The position numbers were made by a program, and so were the translations under genes. 64,000 bases of DNA from Collybiopsis luxurians FD-317 M1 (lineage: Eukaryota > Basidiomycota > Agaricomycetes > Agaricales > Omphalotaceae): contig KN834757.1 in the NCBI GenBank assembly GCA_000827265.1, forward strand, positions 472,537 through 536,536, read 5' to 3'. Below, one piece after another: positions 10,773-22,854 of the stretch. Every line of letters starts with the position of its first letter. The stretch's first letter is position 1. The notes under the pieces were generated by a model. The model was given only the letters and a program-made list of their open reading frames with translations. It was not told the DNA's origin and made no database searches.

Positions 10773-11477
10773 CTATGCAACGAAGTATGAAGCGTCAAGC
10801 AAGTCGTAATCTTCGACGAGATTGAATTCAGGTTCCAATGAGTGTAATATCGCCGGAGTACCTTCCGAAAGCACAGTAGCGAAATCAATCAAATCCTCAT
10901 CTTCGCCCCAAATTAAAGAGTCCAAGGGTGATCCAGAATGGTTCGCTTTCAAGTTGACAGAATCAACGTATGGAGAAGACAATCTCAAGGGGATATACTC
11001 TTGGGATGCCCTCCATTCCTCGTTATAGTAGGTATCCGGTACGCCAAAATCGGAGTCTTCTGTGAGAGATCCCTCTGAGGGATCTGGAGATAAGATTAAG
11101 GAAGGGACGGGAGGTGTAGACTCGAGAAAGGGTGAATCATTCCAATGGGGAGAAGCTGGACTTTGGGTAGTCATAGAGAATTCGGTCATCATGAGCGTTT
11201 GTGCCTCCAGATCCGATGAGATCGTGAGCGAAGGAAGGGTGGATGATCTGTTGGAATAAATGTAGAATGAACAACATCGTCCGATTTTGTCTTTCATGAA
11301 CTCAAAAACGCACATTAACGATCCCAATGTTGCGAGGGCCCCCAGTACCGTCACGGACACTGAATTGTTTCTGTATCCTGCCACTGTCGATGCTATGCCT
11401 ATGATGAATACCGCAATGTTTAATATCCACTGGCGTCGATACTTTCGCAAAAAATATCTGGCTGACTTCCACCGCAT
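10773..11477 (-). CDS. Two-TM protein, SLATT-like, diverged third copy
   Basis: Exons 11477-11314 and 11247-10773; 212 residues. The N-terminus RKYRRQWILNIAVFIIGIAS and the second helix (VTVLGALATLGSL) align with the two tandem genes at 1287 and 4058. The intron sits at the same site and phase as in those genes but has a canonical GTGCGT donor and the same ...CAACAG acceptor. At 66 nt it does not break the frame, so an unspliced protein is also possible. The tail is shorter and acidic, rich in Ser/Pro/Asp/Glu, and lacks the basic end. It has opposite orientation and lies 5 kb from the array, which suggests an older dispersed paralogue. Confidence 0.75.
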   Translation of the reverse strand: MRWKSARYFLRKYRRQWILNIAVFIIGIASTVAGYRNNSVSVTVLGALATLGSLMCVFEFMKDKIGRCCSFYIYSNRSSTLPSLTISSDLEAQTLMMTEFSMTTQSPASPHWNDSPFLESTPPVPSLILSPDPSEGSLTEDSDFGVPDTYYNEEWRASQEYIPLRLSSPYVDSVNLKANHSGSPLDSLIWGEDEDLIDFATVLSEGTPAILHSLEPEFNLVEDYDLLDASYFVA

Positions 11478-12148
11478 CGCTAGATAAATTTTGTACTAAA
11501 GTATCGGACAAGAGGCCGACGGTATTGTGGCTCGTTCGTGAAAGCTAAGATGGGGACACAAATGCAAACAGTGCGGTATGGATCGGTATGACCGGGATGG
11601 AAGATATTCTTTCGTCACATTACTTTGGGTTTTTATACTCCGTTTGTACATAACTTACCTGTGCAATAAACACTCAATATATTAGAATGGCATTTTGCAC
11701 TGCCGATACATCAGGGCAAATACAGCTTTCAGCGCGTAGTCTTCTGATGTAAGTTCTGCTTTTACCATATACGATACGATACTTGTTCGCTCGATCAGTG
11801 TCCACACCTTAAATCATTCAGTAAGTACAGAAAGAACAATGATATGGCAACCTACGTTGCAGAGCAGGCGCATTGAGAACTAGGAAGTAAGGAAGGAAGG
11901 TCGGCGCTCGATAAGCGCTTGATAAGCGCCAACATCATCCGCTGCCCGAGCAGTGCCCGACATTTCTTTCGCCTTAATGAAAACGCTTTCATTACGAAAG
12001 AGTTTCGATACACTGGCCGCTCTTCATACTGCTACCAAACGGCTTTACCGTTCCATTGAACTACGTGGCCTTGTAGCCAATCACGGGACAGGCCACCTGT
12101 GGGTTCCCGGCTAGTAAAAAGTTTCGCCCTTGTCCTTTACCATCAGAT
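11478..12148. other. Intergenic between divergent genes
   Basis: Upstream region shared by the minus-strand two-TM gene and the plus-strand methyltransferase. A segment near 12010-12075 looks faintly like a tRNA D-arm on the minus strand but has no proper T-arm. No gene supported. Confidence 0.5.
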
Positions 12149-13044
12149 ATGTCAGACTCTCATCCACTTGGCCCCCGTGTATCCGGGATGGGAGCCATCA
12201 TCACAGAGGATCCCAAGAGCTGGGAGACGGCCTGGTATGTTGTAGCATCTTGAGGAACTTCCCTGCATATAATACTTCGTTACAGGAAAACCAACGTCAC
12301 CCCCTGGGATTCCGGTGAAATTCAGCCTCCGTTGAAGCAGGTTATCGAAGGTGGAAAGGTGTCCTTTTCGAAGGGAGGAAGGGCACTGGTACCGGGATGC
12401 GGGAGGGTATGTACATGGGCCACCCTCGATCTGTACTTACGTTCATTTCTTCAAGGGTTACGATACAATCTATCTGGCGTCTGCCTTGGAGCACGACACC
12501 GTCGGTCTTGATGTATCTGAGACTGCTTTAGGTGCTGCAAACGAGTCTGTAAATCATGTCTAGTTGTTGATAAGAAGATGACCTTCTCGATGTAGACTGG
12601 TACAGTCGAGTTCCGTCGGCCCGGAACTTGCGTCAAGAATCCATTTCGAGGTCGCCGATTTCTTTAAGTACGAAGTTCCAGAGGATAAAAAATTTGATCT
12701 GATATATGACTACACGTACTTGTTTTCATGCTTGATCCCTTTCCTTCTAATAGTGCTCACAATTTCCTAGATTTTTCGTCGCCATCCCACCCCCTAGACG
12801 TCCGGAATGGGGCTCTCAAATAAACTCCCTTATCAAGCCCGGAGGATACCTCATCACATTAATGTTCCCTCAGGTTTCTGAGCCTTACACTACCGGCCCA
12901 CCCTTCTACTCCAATTTGAGTTCATATGAAGAGGTTCTAGGTAACGGATGGGAGATAGTCCTGAATGAGATACCTGATGATGCGACACTTGCGGAAGCGC
13001 ACAAAGGAAGGGATAGGATCGTGGTTTGGAAGCGAAAGGCGTGA
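12149..13044 (+). CDS. TPMT-family SAM-dependent methyltransferase
   Basis: Exons 12149-12234, 12286-12406, 12456-12544, 12596-12715, 12771-13044; 229 residues. Family signatures in order: TPWDSGEIQPPL; SAM-binding GRALVPGCGRGYDTIYLAS with VGLDVSETALGAA; then YDYTFFVAIPPPRRPEWG and KPGGYLITLMFP. These match fungal thiopurine/thiol S-methyltransferase-like proteins (TPMT fold), soluble enzymes that methylate sulfur or other small nucleophiles; some members methylate halide or thiols such as H2S. The family's usual length is 210-260, so this copy looks complete. All junctions restore conserved residues. The true substrate is unknown. Confidence 0.88.
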
Positions 13045-13969
13045 GTAGTGGAATGTTGATAAGTCTCGCGATATATGCACCATTTCAATTCCGACTTTGA
13101 TGTCTCAATGGCTCAATGGGGTCGTGGCCCCATTCGTCATTCAAACGCTTCTGAAGCACGTTTCTCAAGGATAGCTCTCCAGCCATCGCTTTCACTAGAA
13201 TTAGGAACTCAGAAGAGAAGCTGAGCTCCTAAGACTGAGCAATGTGCGCCCCCCAATTTGCTGGTTTTACTACTTCGAGTTCCATTTAGACCTTCATTGT
13301 GCACGCCAAGCGCTCTAGACCGAATGAGAGCCATACGGTACCTTCTGCTTTTTGTCCAGCAGTACCCTAGAAGCTATGGTGCCGAGACGGGGACAAAAGG
13401 TTCCGGCGGTCATTTTGTCCAAAAATTGAGAGTGATTTACGTTCTGGCTGCTTCCATGGTTCTGTTTTTGCCGAAGTATTGCCCTTTCTGTCACTGATTT
13501 CGAAAAGCACATCCTCACCGATATTAACTAATCTCCGTCTTCAGAGTCAGTTTCGAGTGCAAATCTTGAACCGTTGTCGCACTTATCAACCCCCTCTGCT
13601 AAAAATACAACCGAGCTGTCTGATACAGTATAATCCGCATGGTAGGAGACACTGTCGATCACCATTTTAACTCAAAAACTTGTTTATTTCGCACTTGCTC
13701 CGTTACTTATCTCTCACTACTCTTTCCTCACATTAAATATATGAATGATCTTTCGCATCGCATGTGCATTGGAGGCAGCATGTGTCCTTTGATCCTGAGC
13801 TCGAAGCTGCTCCACCATATTGTAACTCCATATGCACTTTGGACAGACATCAACGTGCTTCGCCGGCGGAATTTATCAGCGAATTTCCAGTTTCTCCTAC
13901 AGATATTGTTTAATTATTCGAAGCAAATGTAACTGTTCTAAACTTATCTGCGTAGGACGACTCTAGCGA
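13045..13969. other. Intergenic, nothing recognised
   Basis: 925 bp without a supported gene: 3' flank of the methyltransferase and promoter region of the RNase gene. Short frames here show no domains. Confidence 0.5.
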
Positions 13970-13977
13970 TATAAAAA
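13970..13977 (+). promoter_or_regulatory. TATA box of the RNase T1 gene
   Basis: TATAAAAA lies 66 bp before ATG 14036, a usual distance for a highly expressed fungal secreted protein. Confidence 0.55.
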
Positions 13978-14035
13978 CGAAGGCCATATCTCTCACTGTT
14001 CTTCAGCTCTTTCGAGATCTCCTCTTCTACCTCAA

Positions 14036-14624
14036 ATGGTTTCTATTCGTTCGCTTTTCGTCGCTTCTACTTTCCTCGTGGCTAGTGTCTTGGCTGGCCC
14101 CATGGACTTGAAGATTTCTCGTGCATTGCCTGAAGGGGATGTCACTTGCGGCAGTAACGTTTACACAATCTCAGAGATTGAGAGTGCCATCTCGAACGGC
14201 TTCAATCATTTGAATGACCCCATCGGCGATGGTAAGTATCCACTTACTTTTCGGTTCTGCCTCCTTATTGGAAGATCCTTCGTAGATTCATACCCACACA
14301 TCTACCACGACTTTGAAGGTCTTGACATGTTCTGCTCTGGAAGCACTTGGTACGAGGTCAGGACGAGGCTCTATAAAATCCGGACACGAAGCTATACTAA
14401 CCCATGTTTTATTGACCTAGTTCCCAATCTTGCAAGGAGGCGCCACTTACACTGGCGGATCTCCCGGTGCCGACCGGGTCGTTTTCAATCCCTCTGGAAC
14501 ATATTGCGCGTAAGTACTTACTATCATTATTTTCAAGTGCTATCAGACGTCAATTACTCTACTTAGTGTAATCACGCACACTGGCGCTTCCGACGATGAT
14601 TTTCTGGCTTGCAAGGGCGATTGA
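14036..14624 (+). CDS. Secreted guanyl-specific ribonuclease, RNase T1/N1 family
   Basis: Exons 14036-14231, 14286-14356, 14421-14509, 14567-14624; 137 residues. A signal peptide ([17 protein letters not shown]) precedes a mature domain of about 105 residues, the normal RNase T1 size. All catalytic positions of the T1 family are present: SYPH (Tyr38/His40 equivalents), WYEFPIL (Glu58), [12 protein letters not shown] (Arg77) and VITHTGAS (His92). Cysteines fit the usual disulfides. It cleaves single-stranded RNA 3' of G outside the cell, probably for phosphate/nitrogen scavenging or competition. The frame continues past exon 1 without splicing into unrelated sequence, so all three introns are needed. 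Confidence 0.9.
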
Positions 14625-15813
14625 ATGGTATTTTCAAGGGTTGACTGTCGAGTAAAAGAATTTAAGAACGAAAAATTGTTATTCTCAAACTGAAAATTAA
14701 TTAATTGACATTGAACTGGAGGCTGGACTGAAAAGTTTGAAAGGAAGAAAAGAGCTGCTAACTACCTTTCCGTGTTCAATCGATTGGCTTTCTCACCCGG
14801 CGTATGGGACTCCTTGATGAAGATTAATTGTCACCAACTTCCGCGATAGAGGATTTCAAGGGGTCTCATTGCAGAGTCTTTTGGCTTCCTGGGGAGGGGT
14901 GAATTACAGAACGACTATAGTTCTGTATTACCACCTATCACTGCATCATGATGGCGTGCACACGATTTCCAGCTTTGACCTATGACGTGTAGATAATGTA
15001 AGCGATATTTTATGTTTGACTGTAACTTGACTGCTACTTGACTGAGCCAACTTGGTGCTTATAATAAAAAAATTATGCTTCAGCAAAAGTAAAGATTTGC
15101 TATGAGAGTGAAGCTTTGTGACCAATGCTATAATTGAACATGGAAAATAACTCGCAAAGCCTCGCATACTCTTCAGACTGCACTTGTGCGTTGTGACAGC
15201 AAGGGAAACAAAGCATTTTGGGTGGCCTTGAACCCAATGTTTTTTTCCCGAAACATTTTAGCAACGAAATTGCACCAACGACACCACATAATATAATATT
15301 GATACCATTTCTTGTAACTTGAAATGAAATGAAAAGCATATAGCCCTAATCAGGTATATCACCGGTATGAGAACAGAAAAGAACGAGCTTGTAGGCGAGA
15401 GAGATTTTGTACCTGGCATTCAAATATTGAATACTGAGAGCAACCAGCTTTGACCTTGGCGATACCAGTATATCCTATGTTGAAGCATTGTTTCTCCGGG
15501 AATAGATGGATCATATGCAGTGAAGCATCTATATCTTAGAAGCCTGGTACTAGGTAGTCAGAGAAGCAAACTTCTCAGATTCCAAATTCTTTTCCTGTAA
15601 AACTTGAATAACATTATTTAAGGGAAAGCGCATACAAAATTCTGTGACCTAGATGAAATGTAACTTAAATGTTCCTATACTACCAATATGAGAACAAGGT
15701 AAAGATAAACTACATATATTATAGGAAAGGAGATAAATATTTTATACCTATGTTCAACATCGAATACCTGTCGGGCTACTTGTGGTTCGGGAGTAAGAAC
15801 AAACACCCACACA
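14625..15813. other. Intergenic, AT-rich, nothing recognised
   Basis: About 1.2 kb between convergent genes. No frame with a recognisable domain or plausible exon chain was found on either strand. Confidence 0.5.
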
Positions 15814-17441
15814 TCAGAATTCACTCTTCCAGCTAGACTGACGGCTATGAGTTGGGTCGAACAGGGATGTAAAAGGAGTTAATTGTACTTCGCCAAAAGG
15901 GACAGCTTCGAAAGTCGGTTCGTGGTGGGATCTGACAGTGAAAGGAGTCATCTCCGGGTCGCTACTAGTGGGAGCAGCTTCGAGGCCTATTTCCAGCTTG
16001 CGTTCGGGAATATTGTCGGTGGTTATACCCAGATCGGTCCTGACCATCATGAGCGTCGGAGCGATTCCCTATCGGTGACACAATCAGATTATATGATGCA
16101 AGGACGTATGGTATAATGAAAAAAGCAAGTACCACAATCAAGGTGAGCACAGGGGTTGTTTCCATCTTTTGCCCACTCGTAGATAGAGCGATATCTACGA
16201 CTAAAGCAAGTGGGTATAGTAACCCTGACTCGAGCCTAATAAACCAATCAATGGTAGGCTAGAGCAGCAGGGATCGGACAAACACGATTGCTGATACGCC
16301 GTTAATCTTCCTATCCTGAGGTATGTGGGGGCCCAAAACTTGCTTGGATGCGTGGAATATCCAACAGATTCTCCCCGCTGTAGGTTACGAGATGGAGCAA
16401 GTTGCGAGAGATATAAAGGAGGAAACGCACCAATCAGTCCGGTGAGTACGAGATTGACGAGTAGATTGATGAGTATGTACGGGATCGTGAGAGTTACGAG
16501 TGCCTTGACTGACGAAGTATAATTCTCCGTGAGATCTTCTTGATATATTCGTGCTCTATTTGCTATCTCGAGAGCGACAGAAGTGAACATGATCACTACG
16601 ACATCGATCCTCGATAAACAAGCCAAACATGCTTCAAAATTGAACACTTGCCTGTATTCACAAAACAAATTGTTGCGAAAACAGCAGTGACATATCTTTT
16701 CGGTCTCCACAAGACATAGAAGCGATATAACTGGTTCAAAAAATATAGCAAATGATGATTAGCTAACAACAAAAAGAGGCATAGACAGAACACTGACCAA
16801 GATAGAATCCCCTATTGCGCTGAGAAATGAAACGTATAAGGCTGTCAGTATGCAATGAACCTGAAAGGTTTAAGAATCCTTACTTTGCAGTCGCATAAAT
16901 TGCCCCTCCAGCGAAGCTGAGTGCCCCAGGTGCCTTCTTTGAACTACAGTATATCTACGTGAACAAAAAGAAATACGCACTCAAGATCCACTAAAGACTT
17001 GTAATGCGCAACCGCAGAGGGTGCGGTCATATCTTTGGATAACACAGTTGAAAGTAGCCATTCACTCCATTCTCTGTAGTCCAAGATCCCGACGACTACA
17101 GCGCCAGTACCCAAGAGATAGAGCAGCAAAAGGGCGATTTGGTAATAGTGTAGTCGGTTTCGTTGCTGGATCTGGAGGTATACGTATATACCAAAAACCA
17201 GCGTGTACACGCCTAAGTATAAATCGTCTTTGGTTAAACAAGTCAGGTTGTAAGTAAGTCAAATAACTGACCGTAAAACAAGACATCGAACTAATCAAAT
17301 GAAGGACGTCAAAAAATGGCTTCTTTAAAAACTAAATTCGGGAACACTCGCAATGAGGTAGAGGAAATAAGGTTGAGTTTCCTGAAAAATGGTCACAGCC
17401 TCTGGGCCCATTGAGCTAGATGTGGCATTTTGGGAAGCCAT
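15814..17441 (-). CDS. Seven-transmembrane protein, Agaricomycete family
   Basis: Ten exons (minus): 17441-17346, 17290-17272, 17212-16981, 16943-16884, 16819-16798, 16730-16648, 16609-16431, 16377-16298, 16258-16133, 16068-15814; 383 residues. Seven hydrophobic segments are visible, among them FYGVYTLVFGIYVYL, QIALLLLYLLGTGAVVVGIL, IPYILINLLVNLVLTGLIAG and RLESGLLYPLALVV. Junctions were chosen to rebuild motifs typical of this family (NAIGDSILLYRFYVLW, LESGLLYPLA, GIAPTLMMVR). The C-terminus is cytosolic and Ser/Thr/Glu-rich. Receptor-like architecture, ligand unknown. Exons 2 (19 nt) and 5 (22 nt) are micro-exons, and two introns are only 38-39 nt; exon 1's donor (GTTCCC) is weak, so the first junction is least certain. 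Confidence 0.7.
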
Positions 17442-17816
17442 GGCTTGCGGCGAAGAAAGAATCAGGAAAGGAAGAGAAGAGAGTATCGTTTCCCGAACAG
17501 GTATTTATCCTCAGCATGCTGCGTTCACTAAATTAGATCCAAGCAGCCTTTCCATAGACTATCACTTATTAGGAATTCGCCTGCCGAGCAGGATGACATA
17601 TCAACTGGAGTGGAGAGGGAACGGGAGGGACCGAATAACTCCTACGATGATTGACCCACGAGGAGTGCGAAAAGGCCAAAATTATGGATGATCACCAGAG
17701 TGAATAGACAACTCGCCATAAACATAACACCGACTGTACAACACGTACACATCTTTGATTCCAATTCTTCGAGTAAATCCCTCCAAAATCTCTCATCAGT
17801 CAACAAACATAGTAGA
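17442..17816. other. 7TM gene promoter / PP2C 3' flank
   Basis: 375 bp between two minus-strand genes. No coding signal was seen beyond short shadow frames. Confidence 0.5.
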
Positions 17817-19540
17817 TCACAGCACCTCCACCAACACAGTCGTATCATCCATCCACTTATCCTTAAATTCCAACGTCAAAAGACTCGACACTCGGTCCAA
17901 TGCATCATCCTCAGTCCACCTCTCGCCTGCTTTAGTTTTCGCAGGACCACGCAATCCTCGCTGAAGAAGGAATAACGCAAGGTTTTCCTTGAGATCAGCC
18001 GAAGAAGATGAATCTAGTTTGCCGCCGACCAAATCCACTAAATCTTTAACCAAATTTGCAATCTCAATGTTCTCCTCCTGCCAATTCTCACCTCCATGCA
18101 AGTCCGTAAGGCCATCTGAGCACATTATGAGGAAAGCTAAGGTAAGGGCAAAGTATAAGTGGCAATGAATGAACGGAGCGAAACACAGCGTCACGAACCT
18201 TTGGCCCCCTTTTCGAGCTTAACATAGCCAACTTCCGGTATCCCACTTACGTATGGCGGAGTCTTGTTACGTTCAACCATCAGTTGTATGTTCGTCTCTG
18301 GACGATTCATCCCAGGGACAGTGAGCGAGAATATACGCTTCGTATAAATGCTCGGAAGTTTAAACTGAAAATCTCCGATTGCTGTATGCGAATCGGTGTA
18401 GGAACACTTCGAGTCAGAGGGGGGAACGTACCTCTTGTAACGGCAATAATACCCAACACTCGATTTTTCACTATCACGTCCTCTTCTTCGCCTGGATGGT
18501 CCAATTTTAGACGCATAATCTCGGAAGGCTCGGATGCATTATGATTGACACTGAGAAGGGTAGTCGTCCATCGGGTTTCCTGAGCTTGTGATTTCTGTCC
18601 CAGAACTATTAAAGAAGAGAATCAGAACCTTGTTTGACGACGCCGAAAGCCGAAATACTAACCGGCCTGACAGTCACCCAAACTGGCCGTCCAAATTCCA
18701 CCATCGGGACTGATCAACACTATAAGAACCGTGGTACCTCGCATTGCTCGTGTGATCTTTATATTGTTCGGTCCCCTTCCAGCATACTTCTTTGCCAATA
18801 TCGTTGGACCCGTTGACGATGGTACAATAACATCCGCATCTCCATGAACCTGGTCGTCCGATGTAGAGCGATCATTGACAATCGCCTGTATCTCTTCATC
18901 CGAGAGTTTCTCGATATCTTCAGGCGAAGGAAACAAGTCCAGTACTCCTTGCTTTATCCCTTCATCAGCTGAGGATATAGTATTCCGTAGCAATGACGTG
19001 ATGGCTTCCACGTTAGCAAGATCAGAAGAGGGCAAGGCGACCAGGGACGCTCTGATCTTTGAAGGAAGGGTCGAAAAGACATGGTCAACTGTTTCATCTC
19101 CAGCAGCATGTCCTAAAGCGTACTTCAGCCAAAAGTTTCCGAGACAAAGAACAAAACGCACCATCGAAAATCGCCCTAAACTTCCAAGTTCCATGTTCCG
19201 CCACATTCCAACTCTCTGCGAAATATCGATCCTGATTATGTTTCTCTGGATCTGGATGGGGTTGAAGAGTTGTCGTGTGCAGGGTACCGCCGTTAGAAAC
19301 CTGAGACACGGCTAACCGTTCCAACTGTACTGCTGCTTTCTCTTCCGAGAGTGCAATGTAGGTGAAATCGCGATCTGGCCAGCCCATGTTGGTATGCTTC
19401 CGAACGTCATCTTTCGCCACAGTTTCCGGCTCCGGCTGCTCGAGGGAGATACCTCCAACAACAGCAGATAAATCCAACTCTTCTCCAGGCGTAGGAGGCG
19501 AAACAGCTATTTCAGGTGTAGGGGAGCGGGATGAAGTCAT
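17817..19540 (-). CDS. PP2C (PPM) protein phosphatase, PDP-like
   Basis: Exons 19540-19162, 19112-18663, 18605-18432, 18381-18199, 18136-17817; 501 residues. PPM metal-site motifs appear in order: NQDRYF, FDGHAAGDE (first junction inside DG/H), RGTTVLIVLI...ASLGDCQAG, AVTRAIGDFQFKLP, IMCSDGLTD and a final WMDDTTVLVEVL. The RAIGD-F-KLP segment and the large insert after the DGH motif resemble pyruvate dehydrogenase phosphatase-type fungal PP2Cs, Mg/Mn-dependent Ser/Thr phosphatases often in mitochondria. The frame stays open upstream of ATG 19540 without another ATG, so a 5' exon with a targeting peptide may be missing. The start is therefore uncertain; the catalytic domain is not. Confidence 0.87.
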
Positions 19541-20148
19541 CGAAGATTGGGATTTAGGACTGTGATTGGATGAGCTGGATGATAAACAATTGGAATAGCG
19601 CGGACCGGCTGTGCAAGCTAAAAGCTGTCAGTAAGCGGGAGAGCTTTTGATGTGTTTTTCAAAGAAATCTACCTTTTATATAATTTCTGATATTCTGTTG
19701 CAGAAGAGAAGATCAACCGGTAACTCAGCCCCACCGGAAGGTACTAAAAGACAGGCTTTGCCCAGGGTTAAGGGCGACTTGCGATAGAGTAGACAGGATG
19801 TCAGTTGGGCTATCCTGGCCAGCAGAGCGAAAATGGTCCATGATTCTTTTCTTATACTTTATAAAGATCGTGGAGAGAAGATGGGAGTCAGGTTCAGAAC
19901 GCAAACCGATTTTCAGAAAAAAACTCGGTGAATGTGACATAGTAACATCACGTGCGCCGTGGCAAAGCCTGTCACCCAGAATCGCTCCGCGTCGCTCTCA
20001 GCCCAGTCTTTGCCCTTCGCCCAACGCCACTGAGAACACTTAAATAACAAAAGTCCGTGATACTTTACTTCCATACATATTTCAAGTATTAAATTCAACA
20101 TAACATCCATGAAACGACGGTCTAATACATCCTATTCGCTTCCAGAGC
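19541..20148. other. Intergenic, PP2C 5' / kinase 3' flank
   Basis: 608 bp; may hide a 5' exon of the phosphatase (a donor-like AAAAGGTAGAT occurs on the minus strand near 19672). Nothing firm. Confidence 0.4.
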
Positions 20149-22854
20149 TTAAATCGAAAGAGTAGTCTGTCTTCGACGGTACCTTTCCCACGCATCTCGC
20201 AGAATGGGATCATCCCATCGTAACCCCATTTCCGGAACAATCCCAGACGCTGCAGCAGAGTAGCGCACTGAGTCGAAAGGCTTTCCCCAGTCTTGATTAG
20301 TGGATTGGACTGCACTTGCTGACGACAGATCGAAAGGACCTGAAGCGCTCAAGGCTGAGACGGTAACAGCGCGGCCCTTGTTTGAACCATTCATTGGGTA
20401 CCAATTAAGCTCGTAAGGGCTGGAAGCAATGTAATTGCTATTATGGATCCATGCTTCGGAGGCTGGAAGGAAGACGCCTGAAGTGGATGATGCTGGCGCT
20501 GAGTACGAAGCAGAGTACGAAGCAGAGTAGGAGTCGCTCGAGGCGGCAACGTCATCACTGTCGCCTAGCACGAAGGACTCAAATTCGAATGACGCTGATT
20601 CGTCGTCGTCGTCAGACAGAAACTGGCTTCTACTTCCACTTTGAACGGGCTCCGCAGATGATACGATTGATTCGTCATCTGGCCCGGAAAATAAGATAAC
20701 GTCATCATCGTCGTTTGTTGACGGTGATGATGGACGCGGATGCATCTGCGAGACCCCGGTGGTCATGACTGGAGCTGGAAACTGTGTCGCTTCTCTAGCG
20801 TAATGACTATTCATTGGAACATCACGTTTCCCTACCGCGTCGCCGCTCGAATCCTTCGGCAATATTGACGTACTGCGAGCAAGTCGTTCGTCCTGCCGTT
20901 TGAAGAAGGGATTGGCTTTTTTCCGACCAGCCCCAAGTGGCTGAAATAGAGGATGATGAGTTTAGATGGTAGACTTAATTAGAAAGGGAAACCACGACTA
21001 ACCGCCTCGGGCAACAGCTTGGAGACACCAAATTTTGGCTAGAAAAAGAAATAATAGAAAGTAAGTTGTGTTTATACTTGGACGTAATGAGACAGGAAAG
21101 CAGTGACTGACAACTTCAATCGGAGGCTCTGAGTTCAGGACACCCGGGCCACATATTGGCTTGGGCTGAGAAAGAAATTTCAGCTCTGTAACCGGAAAAA
21201 CTGTGCACCACAACCTACCTTTAGTTGCACTTCCGCTGAGTCTATCTTCTTTTCCGAATCATGGGCATAGAAGGCTAGGATGGGTGCTTCTGCTTCTGGC
21301 TGTTCTCTTTTACCACCGAGCGTCGGTAAAAGAGTAAACAGATTCTGGGCAGACTGGGAAAATGGGCGAGGGTTAACTCTGCTGAAATCTTTCTAAAGCT
21401 AGTGTGCACCATACTGAATCTGCCTCCGAGTCACCAAGAAGAACACCATAGACATCTTTTAGAAACTGAAGCACCTCTTGCGCTTTCGGCCTAAGCTTCG
21501 ATTGTTCCGACCAACACCAACTCAATACCACTTGAATCGTCTTAAAGGTATCTTCGTTCCGAATGATATCTGCCGGAAGAACAGGTCTAACCCCCTTGAG
21601 GACATCGATGGCGACACTTATGTCTTGATTGTGATGCGAGAACGGTGGTTTTTCCGTCAAAAGCTGACAAGATTTTAGAATGACACAGGCGCAAAAGAAC
21701 TGTCAGAAATCTCACCTCGAATACAGTACAGCCAAAAGCGTAGATATCTCTAGGAGTCATGCTCGTTAGGGGAGACTGAGGTACAGGACTGATGAATTCG
21801 GGCGCCAGCCAACGAAGAGAACCTTGAACAGTAGATGTATGAGTAAGATTCATGGATTGTGTATCCAGTATTGAGAGCCCAAAATCGGCCAAACAGCATT
21901 GATGATCGTCAGAGATCAGTATATTTGCCTTGAATGTAAATGAATTTCAGAAATGAATGGGAAGCACCGAGAAAGAAAGTTGGCGTACTCCTTTGAGATC
22001 TCCGTGTACTACCGGTGGATCCAATCCATGCAAATAGACAAGGCCCTCTGCGATTTGGATAATCTAATAATCTCGAGTTATAATACGGATCTGGAAAAAC
22101 GAGGTGAAACAGGCTGACGTGCTTCCATTTAGTGTTGAAGTCCAAGGATAACTTTTGCGAATATGAAACGATATCACCGTTCGACATCCAGGGAGAGACG
22201 ATGCAGAACGTTGGGTTAAACAGTTGAGTATTGATACCGAGGAATGGAAGAATATTTGGGTGATTGAGTTGTCGCCACAGTAGAACTTCTTTGCCTAACG
22301 CCTGTAACACAAAGTGAGAGGTGATCCAGCTCAATTTTACGATGACTGACCTTTTGTAGCTCTTCTCTGTTCGAGCCTTGTTGAAAGAATCGCAAGACTT
22401 TGACACAAACGCGTCGTTCGTTCCACCGACCAACCCAAATATCCTAGGACTTTGTGAGTACCCTACTACTCCAGGTTCACAGATAATCTGCAGTACCGCA
22501 AATCCTCCACCCGTGACTGGGTTCTTGCCCTCGCAGACTAGGTCTTTTAAGAACATTGACGGAGGCAAGACGCCATGTAGCCGATTGAGTTGGCGCATTA
22601 GTTTCAAGCATATTGCCCGATGCTGGACATTCCTCTCTGCTCGGACTCGGTCGAGTTCCTGCATACATTCCACAGTCAATATAATCGGATATTATCAATA
22701 CGCTGGTATTGTAAATCACCGTCTGCAATAGTTCCATCATCCAAAAGGCTTCATCCTTATCGGAAACCGCGGGAGCTTTGTTAGGATCATAATGAGCAGC
22801 TAAAAGGGTCACAATCTGGCTTGGAATTGGCTGCTGCCTGAGCGGTAGAAACAT
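20149..22854 (-). CDS. TKL-type protein kinase with acidic tail, copy 1
   Basis: Eleven exons: 22854-22720, 22658-22497, 22443-22351, 22301-22119, 22063-21989, 21928-21716, 21663-21415, 21344-21219, 21165-21112, 21038-21003, 20940-20149; 705 residues, all junctions phase 0. Residues 1-100 are a helical N-domain. The kinase domain (about 95-370) has GGGFADIWVG (Gly loop), VCVKVL (catalytic Lys), HPNILPFLG, VVHGDLKGANILI (HGD for HRD), DFGLS, WLAPE and DIYAFGCTVFE. Tyrosine-kinase-like (TKL) kinases of this kind are expanded in Agaricomycetes. The tail is Ser/Asp-rich, with FFKRQDE and a conserved end (LRWDDPILRDAW...YRRRQ). The adjacent gene at 23295-27304 is its tandem paralogue with the same exon map. 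Confidence 0.88.

Noticed and set aside
12000..12080. tRNA-like segment on the minus strand (GTAGTTCAATGG D-arm)
   Set aside because: No matching acceptor stem and no GGTTCGA-type T-loop in register; at best an old relic.
13258..13932. Plus-strand frames of 63-97 codons
   Set aside because: No signal peptide, domain or intron signals; promoter-side sequence of the RNase gene.
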